Of a DNA stretch of 64,000 bases, positions 47,700-56,528 are shown one piece after another. How positions within the stretch are numbered: the stretch's first letter is position 1; the number at the start of each line of letters is the position of its first letter. Below the pieces are notes generated by a model. The model had not been told where the DNA came from and ran no database searches. It saw nothing but the letters and a program-made list of their open reading frames with translations. The DNA is from Caenimonas soli (lineage in GTDB: Bacteria > Pseudomonadota > Gammaproteobacteria > Burkholderiales > Burkholderiaceae_C). The DNA lies in NCBI RefSeq assembly GCF_013155545.1, contig NZ_JABJVV010000004.1:277004-341003 (forward strand). The letters run 5' to 3'. The translations under genes and the position numbers were made by a program.

Positions 47700-49367
47700 A
47701 TGAGTTTCATGGAGCAGGGCGTCGCCCTGTTGGGCGCGGGCCGCTTTCATGAGGCGCTGCAGCAGTTTGCGCAAGGGTTGCGCCAGCAGCCGCTGGCCAT
47801 CGAGCCGCGCCTCGGCTTGGCGCAGTCCTGCCAAGGCGTAGGCGACGGTTGGACCGCGACGGCCTGGTTGAGCGACGCCTGCCGCGTCGCGCCCCAGCGG
47901 CCCGAACTCTGGTGGGAACTGGCCAAGGCGTTGACGATCCAGAAGCGCGAACCGGAGCTCGAAACGCTGCTGGGCGCCGCGCTCGTACTCCACCCCGATC
48001 ACGCGGGACTGCTTCAGGCGCAAGCCGAGCTTTACCTGCGCAACAAGCGCTACGCAAAGGCCTTGCCGGTCTATACGCAGCTTCGCGGTTTGCATCCGAA
48101 GGATCCGGTGACCCTGTTGCATTGCGGCTTCTGCCTGGAGCAACTGGGCGAAGCCCACGACGCCGCTGTTCTCTACCGCGAGGCGCTCGCGCAGCATGCG
48201 GATTTTCTCGAGGCCCATGTCGATCTGGCGGGCGTGCTGTGGCGGCTGGGGGACTTCGACGGCGCGCTGGCCCATGCGAAGAGGGCCGTCGAACTGGGGC
48301 CGCAACACCCTTACGCCGTGCGTGTGCTCGGCATGGCCCTGCTGAATCTGAATCGGGTGGAGGAGGCCAAACAGCAGTTGCGGCGCGCACTGGAACTGCA
48401 GCCAGGCTTTGCCCTCGCCGAGATAGATCTGGCCTTCGGGCTGTTGCTCGAGGGAAGGCTGCAAGAAGGCTGGGCCATGTATGCCCGCCGCTGGCGCGAC
48501 ACGGATCGCATGCGCCGGCCTTCGTTTTTCGACGCACAGCTCGAATGGCAGGGCCCTCGTGTGCAGCCGCTCCAGGGCAAGCGAATCGGCGTCTACGCCG
48601 AACAGGGCCTGGGCGACGTGATCCAGTTCATCCGCTATGTGCCCTTGATGCAGGCGGACGGCGCGAGCGTGTTTGGCGTCATTCCGCCCGACCTGGTGCC
48701 GCTGCTGGAGCACAGCATCCCCGGACTGCAGTGCCTCAGGCCCGATACCCGGTTCGAGGTTGACTACCACGTGGCCTTGCTCGACTTGCCGATGCACTAC
48801 GGCACTACGCTGGAGAATATTCCAGCGAATTTGCCCTACTTGCGAGCGCAAGAAGACAAGGCGAGCGTATGGCGGGAACGTTTGTCGGCATGGGACGGCA
48901 AGCTGAAGGTGGGAATTGCCTGGGCCGGGTCCGGCCAGCAGGTGAACAACGGCAACCGCTCCGTGTACTTGAGCGAGCTGGCGCCGCTGATGCATATGCC
49001 CGGCGTGCAGTGCTTCAGCCTGCAGAAGGGCGACGGTGGGCCCATGACCGATGCGCAACCCGGCCCGGAGCAACTGGCAGACCTGACCGCTCACTGGAAC
49101 GACTTCACCGACAGCGCCGCGATGTTGCAGAACCTGGACTTGGTCATCACCGTCGACACGGCCGTAGCGCATTTGGCGGGCGCCATGGGAAGGCCGGTGT
49201 GGGTGATGCTGGCGCCGAATGCCGACTGGCGCTGGCTGCTGGATCGCGCGGATTCCCCTTGGTATCCCGGCATGCGGTTGTTCAGGCGGGGGTTTGGGGA
49301 GGCGAGGGCCGCGCAGGTCGGGCGGGTGGCGGCGGCGTTGCAGGCGCGATGGGGCAAGGGTCGCTAA
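47700..49367 (+). CDS. TPR protein with glycosyltransferase-like (GT9/heptosyltransferase-like) C-terminus
   Basis: 555 residues. About 1-270 form tetratricopeptide repeats (GVALLGAGRFHEALQQFAQG, PYAVRVLGMALLNLNRVEEA). The C-terminal half looks like the GT-B fold of heptosyltransferase-related proteins: YAEQGLGDVIQFIRYVPL, VGIAWAGSGQQVNNGNRS, and DLVITVDTAVAHLAGAMGRP. Similar TPR-glycosyltransferases modify proteins or glycans. Donor and acceptor are unknown. It starts eight bases after the alpha-E gene, which suggests co-transcription with the amidoligase pair. Confidence 0.78.
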   Translation: MSFMEQGVALLGAGRFHEALQQFAQGLRQQPLAIEPRLGLAQSCQGVGDGWTATAWLSDACRVAPQRPELWWELAKALTIQKREPELETLLGAALVLHPDHAGLLQAQAELYLRNKRYAKALPVYTQLRGLHPKDPVTLLHCGFCLEQLGEAHDAAVLYREALAQHADFLEAHVDLAGVLWRLGDFDGALAHAKRAVELGPQHPYAVRVLGMALLNLNRVEEAKQQLRRALELQPGFALAEIDLAFGLLLEGRLQEGWAMYARRWRDTDRMRRPSFFDAQLEWQGPRVQPLQGKRIGVYAEQGLGDVIQFIRYVPLMQADGASVFGVIPPDLVPLLEHSIPGLQCLRPDTRFEVDYHVALLDLPMHYGTTLENIPANLPYLRAQEDKASVWRERLSAWDGKLKVGIAWAGSGQQVNNGNRSVYLSELAPLMHMPGVQCFSLQKGDGGPMTDAQPGPEQLADLTAHWNDFTDSAAMLQNLDLVITVDTAVAHLAGAMGRPVWVMLAPNADWRWLLDRADSPWYPGMRLFRRGFGEARAAQVGRVAAALQARWGKGR

Positions 49368-49370
49368 AAC

Positions 49371-50165
49371 GTGTACGAGCCCAAAGTCCATCCACCAATC
49401 CCTCACGCCCGGTTCGTCAGGCGGGTGCTGCTCCACTTCGCAGTCGCATTCGCCTTGCTACTCGCCTCGCTTCTCTTCGGAATCGCAGGCTACATCTATT
49501 TCGAGCACCTGCCGTGGCGAGACGCCTTCTTGAATGCCGCCATGCTCCTGGGCGGAATGGGACCTGTAGACGCGCCACGAACAGATGGAGGCAAGTTGTT
49601 TGCCGGCCTGTATGCGCTCTACGCAGGATTGGTATTCCTGGTCATGGCCGGTCTGGCCATCGCGCCGGTTGCACATCGGGTTCTGCACAAGTTCCACTGG
49701 GAGCGCGACAGCGGCTCCGGTTCCGGTCCCACAGCTGGCCGCGAGTTCGTCCATTCGCGGCTCATCGACGCACCTCGGGAGCGCGTCTTTCGCGCGTTCG
49801 CCGATCCTGTTCACCTGGCGCGCTGGTGGGGACCGAGCGGCTTCTCAAGCACCTTCGAGGTGTTCGAGTTTTGCCGGGACGGAAAATGGCGTTTCGTGAT
49901 GCATGGGCCCGACGGAACCAGTTACCCGAACGAGAGCGTGTTTCGCGAAGTAGTCGCTCCGGAGCGCATCGTGTTCGAGCACCTCTCCGAGGGGCACCAC
50001 TTTGTCATGACCATCACATTTGCAGCTCGAGGGAACCAGACCCTGGTCGGCTGGCGGCAGGTCTTCGACACCGCGGCTCATCGGGAGCGTATTGCGGCGT
50101 TCGTAGTGGAGGCGAACGAGCAGAATCTCGATCGCCTCGCCGCCGAAGTTCGCAACGTCACGTAG
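49371..50165 (+). CDS. Two-helix membrane protein fused to SRPBCC (AHSA1-like) domain
   Basis: 264 residues from GTG 49371, three bases after the previous stop. Residues 15-105 contain two long hydrophobic helices around a re-entrant-like loop (DAFLNAAMLLGGMGPVD, LFAGLYALYAGLVFLVMAGL), normally a stand-alone protein of about 110 residues ending HRFHW. After a GSGSGPT linker an SRPBCC/AHSA1 domain begins (EFVHSRLIDAPRERVFRAFA, HLARWWGPSGFSSTFE). The SRPBCC fold binds hydrophobic ligands. The gene appears to be a fusion of two usually separate proteins. Confidence 0.75.
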   Translation: MYEPKVHPPIPHARFVRRVLLHFAVAFALLLASLLFGIAGYIYFEHLPWRDAFLNAAMLLGGMGPVDAPRTDGGKLFAGLYALYAGLVFLVMAGLAIAPVAHRVLHKFHWERDSGSGSGPTAGREFVHSRLIDAPRERVFRAFADPVHLARWWGPSGFSSTFEVFEFCRDGKWRFVMHGPDGTSYPNESVFREVVAPERIVFEHLSEGHHFVMTITFAARGNQTLVGWRQVFDTAAHRERIAAFVVEANEQNLDRLAAEVRNVT

Positions 50166-50176
50166 CCGGGAAGCGT

Positions 50177-50578
50177 TCAGTGCGCCGCGTGCTTTGCTTC
50201 GGCAGGCGTCTCGGTGTGCATGACACATTGCCAGCGCGCGCCGTTCTGGACCCACGTAGACGTGTCATTCATTTCCTGCGCCGTGCTCTCGCCTTTGCCC
50301 CGGGGTGCGACTCCCTGCTTGACGTGGTACGTCAGGATTGCCGTCGTTTCGTTGGGGAAGACGACCTCCATGTCGCTGAGTTCAAAAGATTTCAGAACCA
50401 TGGAACCTTGCTCGGCCATCTTCCGGTAGCCGGCGTGGTCGAACTTCATTGCCCCGTGCGAACTGACCATGAGTGCGGGCTCGCTTAGCATCTCCAGGGC
50501 TGCATCGGTATCCTGGTCGACCATTGACTGCCAGAACTTCGTTTCAAGGTCGATCAGTGTCTTGCTTGGTGTTGGCAT
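50177..50578 (-). CDS. NTF2-like (SnoaL/DUF4440) protein
   Basis: 133 residues forming one cone-shaped alpha+beta domain: LIDLETKFWQSMVDQDTDAA, LEMLSEPALMVSSHG, MEVVFPNETTAILTYHV and SSTWVQ-like end (NDTSTWVQNGARWQCVMHTE). The fold binds small ligands or serves as isomerase scaffold; no active site is evident. The ATG lies after AGGAG. It converges with the SRPBCC fusion gene and is monocistronic. Confidence 0.8.
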   Translation of the reverse strand: MPTPSKTLIDLETKFWQSMVDQDTDAALEMLSEPALMVSSHGAMKFDHAGYRKMAEQGSMVLKSFELSDMEVVFPNETTAILTYHVKQGVAPRGKGESTAQEMNDTSTWVQNGARWQCVMHTETPAEAKHAAH

Positions 50579-50705
50579 TTGACTCTCCTATGATCATGTT
50601 GTCATCGTGCTACCTATTGATTCACATGTCATCGGACGAGGTTTTTTTTGGCGGTAGGGCTGCTCCTACGCGGTAAATGAGACCGAACCATTCAATGTCA
50701 AAAAC

Positions 50706-51080
50706 GTGAGCAGCACTTTGAGCCAAACAGTTATTCCGCAGCTCAGGATCACGAGCGCGCGTGACAGCCTGCCGTTCTACCTGCAAGGCCTGGGCTTCGT
50801 GATCGATTGGCAGCACCAGTTCGAGCCAGGTTCCCCCTTGTTCCTGCAACTCACGCGTGCTTGTCAAACCATCTTTCTCACCGAACACACCGGGGACTGC
50901 CAAGTGGGCGGCGCTGTATATTTCATCGTCCCGGATGTCGACGATTGCTACCGCGACTTCACTGCTCGCGGCTTTGCGAAAACGGCGCCACCCGCGGATA
51001 CGTCCTGGGGGTCACGGGAAATGGTCATCGTCGATCCTGATGGGAACCGGTTGCGGTTCGCTACCCATGTTGCCGCCTAA
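50706..51080 (+). CDS. VOC-family glyoxalase/bleomycin-resistance-like protein
   Basis: 124 residues, one VOC domain: TVIPQLRITSARDSLPFYLQ, PLFLQLTRACQTIFL, VYFIVPDVDDCYRDFTARGF, ending REMVIVDPDGNRLRFA. Members sequester antibiotics or carry out metal-dependent chemistry. The GTG start has no good ribosome site, so the start is uncertain. No neighbouring resistance or catabolic gene gives a hint. Confidence 0.75.
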   Translation: MSSTLSQTVIPQLRITSARDSLPFYLQGLGFVIDWQHQFEPGSPLFLQLTRACQTIFLTEHTGDCQVGGAVYFIVPDVDDCYRDFTARGFAKTAPPADTSWGSREMVIVDPDGNRLRFATHVAA

Positions 51081-51258
51081 CTGACCGGACAATGCGAGCG
51101 ACGTGATCGCGCTGAACAAGAAGGCCAATATCCTGCTCGACAACGTCGTTCCGGTGCTCGACCTGACCCCGTGGTCCGGCTGTGGCGTCCCGCCACGAAC
51201 CTTCGCTTGCGCCAGGACTCCAACGAATCCGGACACTTTCCGTGGTGGGAGAGCGAAG
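51081..51258. other. Gap between VOC and YncE-like genes
   Basis: 178 bases. An in-frame extension of the next gene covers it, but the encoded stretch has no known fold and would bury the lipoprotein signal. No other gene or clear promoter was recognised. Confidence 0.35.
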
Positions 51259-52452
51259 ATGACCAAGAAAACCGGGTTCGTGATCTTGCTTGCAGTGGTG
51301 TTGGCCCTGGCCGCGTGTACCAGCGCTCCGAGCGGCGACGTGAGGCCGGGGGCGCGAGCAGCTCCAGCGTACGAAGTCTGGGCGGTCGATCAGAACGCCG
51401 ATACCCTGTATGTCCTGGACCCCGAGGGCAAGACCCTGCGCACCATCGACGGGGCCACGCTGGGTGCGGTCAAGCGGCCCCACATGCTATGGGGTGTGCC
51501 TAAAGACGAGTACGTGTACAGCGCCAACACCGTATCCAATTCGATCACGGTGTTGGGCAGCAAGGACGGCACGGTGAAAACGGTCATCAACACGATCGGG
51601 AAATCGCCGCACGCCGCCCAGCCGAATCCGAAGCAGCCCGAGCGTATCTACGTCGCCAATATTGGCCCCCAGGAGGTCAAGGATGGCCGGCCTGACCGCG
51701 GTGAAACCATCACGGAGCTGGTGCGCAGCGCCGGGCCCAAGTGGGAGATTGGCCGCTTCCTCGATCTGAAAGCGGTGCCGGGTCTGGCCGACTCGGCCCT
51801 CTATCCCAGCCGCCGCCCGGTCTGTTTCGGTTTTTCGCAGGATGGCCGGTACATGCTGACCACGCTCTTCAATGGTGGCCTGGCGGTGGTTGACCTGCAG
51901 ACATGGAGCGTGAGCAAGAGCTGGGGGAAGAACGCCATCGCCGAGCACGGGTGTGGCTTCGCCCTGTCGCCCTCGGGCGAGGAGATGTACGTCACCGCCG
52001 GTGGCATGCACTCGTCCTGGCTCTATGTGTTCAATGTGAAAAGCGAACCGCAGTTGCTTGCCAGCCATGACCTGACGAAGTGGGGGCAGGACGCCCACGG
52101 GGCCGTGGTCGATCCAGCCCGCAACACACTGTGGGTTGTCCACCGCGTGAGCAGCAACGTAACCTTGCACCCGCTCAATACGATTCGCCAGCCGATTCAG
52201 CAGCCGCCGGCTGCGATTGGTTTTGTCGGAAAGACTCCGGATCTCATCGTGCTGTCACCGGATAACCGCCGGGCCTATGTCACTCTGCGCGGGCCCAAGC
52301 CGGCTCCGACGATGCCCCACGCTACCGTGGGCGAAACCCCCGGGGTCGGCATCATCGACGTGGCCAGCCGCAAGTTGTTGACGGTGGTCAAGTTGGGCGA
52401 CCAGGCTGCAGGGGACTTTCATGGGATCTTCATCCCTGCCACGCAGCGTTAG
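51259..52452 (+). CDS. YncE-like beta-propeller lipoprotein
   Basis: 397 residues. Signal with lipobox LALAACTSAP. The rest forms YVTN/YncE-type propeller blades (YEVWAVDQNADTLYVLDPEG, YSANTVSNSITVLGSKDGTV, GFSQDGRYMLTTLFNGGLAV, VLSPDNRRAYVTLRGP). Such proteins sit in the periplasm or outer membrane and some bind DNA or partner proteins; enzyme activity is not indicated. GGGAG precedes the ATG. The stop overlaps the convergent MltB-like stop (TTAG). Confidence 0.82.
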   Translation: MTKKTGFVILLAVVLALAACTSAPSGDVRPGARAAPAYEVWAVDQNADTLYVLDPEGKTLRTIDGATLGAVKRPHMLWGVPKDEYVYSANTVSNSITVLGSKDGTVKTVINTIGKSPHAAQPNPKQPERIYVANIGPQEVKDGRPDRGETITELVRSAGPKWEIGRFLDLKAVPGLADSALYPSRRPVCFGFSQDGRYMLTTLFNGGLAVVDLQTWSVSKSWGKNAIAEHGCGFALSPSGEEMYVTAGGMHSSWLYVFNVKSEPQLLASHDLTKWGQDAHGAVVDPARNTLWVVHRVSSNVTLHPLNTIRQPIQQPPAAIGFVGKTPDLIVLSPDNRRAYVTLRGPKPAPTMPHATVGETPGVGIIDVASRKLLTVVKLGDQAAGDFHGIFIPATQR

Positions 52453-53552
52453 CGCCCGGCGCTAACTGCAGATTGGCTCGCGGCCATCGCCTGCTTCACT
52501 TCTCGGCCGAGTTCGATCACGGCCATCGCGTAGTAGCTGGACCAGTTGTAGCGCGTAATCACGTAGAAGTTCTCCGTGCCCGCGAGGTATTGGGGTTCGG
52601 CATCGCCATTCTGCAGCTCGACGAGTGCCAGCGGGCCCTTGTGCTCCAAAGCCGCACCCTCCAGCACGGCGCCCTTGGCAGTGAAGCTTTCCACGCTGAA
52701 GGTAGGCAGGATGTCCGGGACGAGCAACCCCTCCTTGTCGAGCTTGGTGCTGTCGAAACTCACGGGGTAGTGGGTCGGCATACCTGGCTGCCAGCCATAG
52801 CTCTTGAAGTAGTTGGCCACGGAGCCGATCGCATCGGCGGGGCTGCGGGTGAGGTCCACCCGGCCATCGCCGTCGAAATCCACCGCCCATTTCATCCAGC
52901 TGCTGGGCATGAATTGGGGCATGCCCATGGCCCCTGCATAGCTGCCCAGCGGTGAGAGCGGATCGCCGCCCAGCTGGCTTTGCATCACCAGGAAATTCTC
53001 CAGCTCGCCGCGAAAGTATTCGCTGCGCTCGGCTGCTCGCGGATGCACTTGAGGAAAATTGAAAGACAGCGTCGCCAGCGCATCGATGACTCGAAAGGTT
53101 CCCGTCTGCTGGCCGTAGATGGTTTCCACACCGATGATGCCCACGATCATCTCGGCCGGCACGCCGTACTCCTTCTCGGCGCGTTCCAGTGTGGCCTGGT
53201 TGTCCTGCCAGAACTTGAGGCCGGCACCGATGCGTATGGGATCGATGAAGCGGCTGCGGTACACGCGCCAGTTCTTGGGCGTTCCGGGGGGTGCAGGCTG
53301 CATCAGCCGGACCACGGTCGGCAGGAGCTGCGCCCGGCCGACCGCCTCGCGCACCCAATCGCGGTCCAGGCCGCGTTTCTGGGCGACCTCATCGGCCCAA
53401 CGCATGGCGTCCTCATTGCCGGCGTAAGGGGTGCCCCGTTGGCCGTTGCGCTCGGCTGAGCTGACTTTCCTGGTTTTTTGCGCAGCTGCGGGCAGGGAAG
53501 CGGCGCCGGCCGCGAGGAACAGGATGGCGATGAGGAGGAGTCGGGAAGTCAC
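52449..53552 (-). CDS. Lytic murein transglycosylase, MltB family
   Basis: 367 residues from GTG 53552, overlapping the TgpA stop (GTGA). Signal peptide LLLIAILFLAAGAASLPAAA exports it. The GH103 domain shows the catalytic Glu in VGIIGVETIYGQQTGTFRV, then NFPQVHPRAAERSEYFRGEL and GAMGMPQFMPSSWMKWAVDF. It cleaves the glycan strand of peptidoglycan. Translational coupling to a transglutaminase of the TgpA type links it to envelope metabolism. Confidence 0.9.
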   Translation of the reverse strand: MTSRLLLIAILFLAAGAASLPAAAQKTRKVSSAERNGQRGTPYAGNEDAMRWADEVAQKRGLDRDWVREAVGRAQLLPTVVRLMQPAPPGTPKNWRVYRSRFIDPIRIGAGLKFWQDNQATLERAEKEYGVPAEMIVGIIGVETIYGQQTGTFRVIDALATLSFNFPQVHPRAAERSEYFRGELENFLVMQSQLGGDPLSPLGSYAGAMGMPQFMPSSWMKWAVDFDGDGRVDLTRSPADAIGSVANYFKSYGWQPGMPTHYPVSFDSTKLDKEGLLVPDILPTFSVESFTAKGAVLEGAALEHKGPLALVELQNGDAEPQYLAGTENFYVITRYNWSSYYAMAVIELGREVKQAMAASQSAVSAGR

Positions 53553-55552
53553 AGGGGCCAGGCAAGTTGTTTGAATTCGCGCTGCAGAGTTTTCAGGCTC
53601 ACCGCCGGGTTGCGGGCGTAGCGCTGAGTTTCCAGCTTCAGCAGCCAGTCTGCCAGCCCGGAAGCGCGTTCCCCGAAACGTGTTGTGACAGCCGTCGCGA
53701 TTTGACGTGGGGGAGCCGCCGGTGGCAGCTCGATTCCGGCCCCGTCCAGGCGCTTGCGCACACGGTTGAGCAACCTCAGCCACGGATCGTGCTGGCTTTG
53801 CTCCCACAAAGTCCAGGCGGCACCACACATGGCGACTGTTACAAGCAGCATCAGAAGGACGAAGCTCAGGTCTTCCCAGCCGGGCGTTTCGAAGCCGAGG
53901 CTGCGCAGCAGATCGAGTTGCTTGCTCTGGCTGTAGTTCAGCACCCACTGGTTCCAGCTGTTGTTCAGCGCTTCCCAGGCCGAGCGCAGGCGCACGGCCA
54001 TGTCGGGCGAGACACTGCCGAACAAGGCCGTTTCGATCACGCCGCGCGGGGCTTGCAAGCGCTGGAAAGCACCGGTGCGCCCGGGCGCCACGGCCGAGGT
54101 GGGGTCCACCCGCACCCAGCCCTGGCCGGCCAGCCACACTTCGGCCCAGGCGTGGGCATCGCTCTGCCGCACCACCCAGAACCCATCAACGGAATTTCGC
54201 TCGCCGCCCTGATAGCCCGTGACGATGCGGGCGGGAATGTTCATGGCGCGCATCAGGATCACGAATGCCGACGCAATGTGCTCGCAAAAGCCTTCCCTGC
54301 GATCGAACCAGAATTCGTCCGCGGTGTGCTGGCCATAGACGCCGGGCTCCAGCGTGTACTGGTAGTTGCCCGTGCGCAGCCGGTCCATCGCGGCCTGTAT
54401 CAGCAGCGGCGGCCCGCCGGCGGCCAGCCGCGGATCGCGCCGCAACTCGGCTGCCAGCGCGAAGGTGCGAGGATTGAAGCCGGGCGGCAGCTCGAGGTAT
54501 TCGGGCGGCACCGCCGCCAAGGCGCTGCGCGGCCCGTGGCGGAAGATGGGATAGCTCTCGGCGCTGTAACGCAGCAGGTCCGTCACGGGACGGTTGGCCA
54601 CCCAGAGCAGCTCGCTGGTCATCACGGCTTCGACGCCGGGGATTGCAGGCGCTTGCGCCGCAGCGTCCAGGACCAGCAGCCAAGGCCGGTTGTTGGGCTC
54701 CAGCGTTACTTCGTAACGCATCGGCTGGCCCATCACCTGCAGTTGTGCGCCGACGGCAGTGGACCGTGAGCCCGACCGGAGCCGGAGCGCGCGCCACTCG
54801 CGGCCGTCGAAAGTGGATAGGACCGGCCCTCGAAAATAGAGATCGCTCTGCGGCGGGACGGGGCCTTCGAACTTCACCCGCATGGCGATGCCTTCGTCCA
54901 GCACCAGGCTGGCGATGTTGCCCACCTGCATGTTGGCCGACAGGCCGCTGCGCCCGCTCATCGCATCGCTGGGGATGCCCCACAGCGGCGAAAAGCGCGG
55001 AAACAGCACGAAAAGCACCATCATGATCGGCGCGCCCAGGAGCGCCATCCAGCCGGCGGTGCGCGCCGCCTGCAGCAAGGGGGGCTTGCCAACGGGCATG
55101 TGGGCATTGACCAGGGCGGTGAGCAGGCCCAACAGGGCCACCAGCATGGCTGCGGCCGTGAGTAGAGACTGCGAGAAAAAGAAGTTCGTGAGCATCGTGA
55201 AGAAGCCCAGGAAGAAGATGACGAAGATGTCGCGGCGGGCACGCAGCTCCAGCGTCTTGAGCGCCAGCAGCAGGACGATGAGCGTGACGCCCGCATCGCG
55301 CCCGAGGACCGTGCGATGGGTTGCCACGGTAGCGACCAGGCTCAGAGCCAGCAGGCCGAAGACCCACCACCCACCCGGCAGCGGTCTGGAGGTCACCGCC
55401 AGCCAGCCCCGCCACACCAGCACGCATGCCGTAAGCGCCGTGCACCACAGCGGCAGGTTGCCCACCTGGGGCAGGACGATCCAGCCCACGACCGCCAACA
55501 GGAACAGCGTGTCGCGGCTGTCGCGGGGCAGGGCGTTGAGGCGGTTCAGCAT
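53549..55552 (-). CDS. TgpA-like membrane transglutaminase (DUF3488)
   Basis: 667 residues. Five or six N-terminal helices (DUF3488) precede a periplasmic transglutaminase domain with the triad in RREGFCEHIASAFVILMRAM (Cys), SDAHAWAEVWLAG (His) and VDPTSAVAP (Asp), then a last helix near residue 560 and a DUF4129-like cytosolic tail. TgpA is essential for growth in Pseudomonas aeruginosa, as known for the family. It overlaps DUF58 upstream by seven bases and MltB downstream by four. Confidence 0.9.
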   Translation of the reverse strand: MLNRLNALPRDSRDTLFLLAVVGWIVLPQVGNLPLWCTALTACVLVWRGWLAVTSRPLPGGWWVFGLLALSLVATVATHRTVLGRDAGVTLIVLLLALKTLELRARRDIFVIFFLGFFTMLTNFFFSQSLLTAAAMLVALLGLLTALVNAHMPVGKPPLLQAARTAGWMALLGAPIMMVLFVLFPRFSPLWGIPSDAMSGRSGLSANMQVGNIASLVLDEGIAMRVKFEGPVPPQSDLYFRGPVLSTFDGREWRALRLRSGSRSTAVGAQLQVMGQPMRYEVTLEPNNRPWLLVLDAAAQAPAIPGVEAVMTSELLWVANRPVTDLLRYSAESYPIFRHGPRSALAAVPPEYLELPPGFNPRTFALAAELRRDPRLAAGGPPLLIQAAMDRLRTGNYQYTLEPGVYGQHTADEFWFDRREGFCEHIASAFVILMRAMNIPARIVTGYQGGERNSVDGFWVVRQSDAHAWAEVWLAGQGWVRVDPTSAVAPGRTGAFQRLQAPRGVIETALFGSVSPDMAVRLRSAWEALNNSWNQWVLNYSQSKQLDLLRSLGFETPGWEDLSFVLLMLLVTVAMCGAAWTLWEQSQHDPWLRLLNRVRKRLDGAGIELPPAAPPRQIATAVTTRFGERASGLADWLLKLETQRYARNPAVSLKTLQREFKQLAWPL

Positions 55553-56523
55553 AAGGCCAGGGCCTCCAGGCAGCGCCGCTTATGTGCCTCGCCGCTTGCA
55601 GGGCTGATCTCCTGTCCGGGCACCCGCAACCCATAGTCCAGCCCCAGCCGGTCGGCTTGCAACACCCACGCCGCCAGGCGCGAGAGCTTGCGCTCCACGT
55701 CGAGTTGGCCGGCCTGCGAGAAATCCAGCCACAGCTCATAGCGCTGCGCCTGCTGCATGTCGCGGCTGACAAGTTCGTCGGCCTTGGCGGCCTTTTTCCA
55801 GACCACCAGCTTGAGCGGGTCGCCTCGCCGGTAGGCGCGCACGCCATCGAATTCACCGGTGTTCTGCAGCCGGGCGGTCGCGGCCCCGCCGGCGCGCGGC
55901 TCCCCCGGAGGCAAGGGCGGCGGGATCGACTCGGGAGCCGGATAGACCAGTACTTGCGCGGCCGGCCGCCACACGGTCCAGACCCGGAAGGTGCCGAGCG
56001 GGAAACGGGTTTCGGCGGTGAGCGGGGGCACGCGATGCAAACCGCGGCGGGCCGGCTTGAAAGCCACGCTCACGATGCTCTGGCCCAGAGCCGGAACATC
56101 GGCCCACGCCCAGCGGTCGTGCTGGGTGGCCTCGAGCACCGCCAGGCCGATACCGTGCCGAACAGAGGCCCGGTTGTTGGTCAACACGATGGAGATGGTG
56201 GCGCTGGCGCCTGCGAACTGCGCGGCCGGCGCCAGCAGATTCATCCGCAAGCCGCGCAATGTGGCGTGGCACAGGTGCATGCTCACCACCCCGGCGCCGG
56301 CCAGCAGGAACGTCAGCAGGTAACCGAGGTTGAGCTGGTAGTTGATGGAGCCCACCAGCAACACGAGCAGGGTGGCACCGAGCATGAAGCCCGGTCGCGT
56401 GGGCAGGATGTAGACGTTGCGCTGGGTCAGCGTGGTGGTGTCGGAAAGCGGCAACCGTGCCTGCCACCATTTGCGAAAGTGGTGGCGAGCGAAGGAGATG
56501 GGATTGAGGGCCGCGGCATCCAT
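55546..56523 (-). CDS. DUF58 protein (MoxR-associated)
   Basis: 325 residues. Two N-terminal membrane helices (GFMLGATLLVLLVGSINYQL, LGYLLTFLLAGAGVVSMHLC) are followed by a beta domain and the DUF58 core (EFDGVRAYRRGDPLKLVVWK), a von Willebrand A-like region. These proteins pair with MoxR ATPases and transglutaminases. ATG 56523 is chosen; TTG 56532, overlapping the moxR stop as TTGA, is an alternative. Confidence 0.88.
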   Translation of the reverse strand: MDAAALNPISFARHHFRKWWQARLPLSDTTTLTQRNVYILPTRPGFMLGATLLVLLVGSINYQLNLGYLLTFLLAGAGVVSMHLCHATLRGLRMNLLAPAAQFAGASATISIVLTNNRASVRHGIGLAVLEATQHDRWAWADVPALGQSIVSVAFKPARRGLHRVPPLTAETRFPLGTFRVWTVWRPAAQVLVYPAPESIPPPLPPGEPRAGGAATARLQNTGEFDGVRAYRRGDPLKLVVWKKAAKADELVSRDMQQAQRYELWLDFSQAGQLDVERKLSRLAAWVLQADRLGLDYGLRVPGQEISPASGEAHKRRCLEALALC

Positions 56524-56528
56524 GGCGC

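Noticed and set aside
33341..49367. Anbu (proteasome-like peptidase) gene
   Set aside because: Looked for because it often accompanies ATP-grasp/alpha-E genes; no reading frame with an Ntn-hydrolase-type start was found in this region.
50642..50649. Run of eight T, as terminator or slippage tract
   Set aside because: No GC-rich stem precedes it on either strand and it lies outside coding sequence.
51103..51258. Extension of the YncE-like protein to an upstream start
   Set aside because: It would place the lipoprotein signal in the interior; GGGAG precedes ATG 51259.
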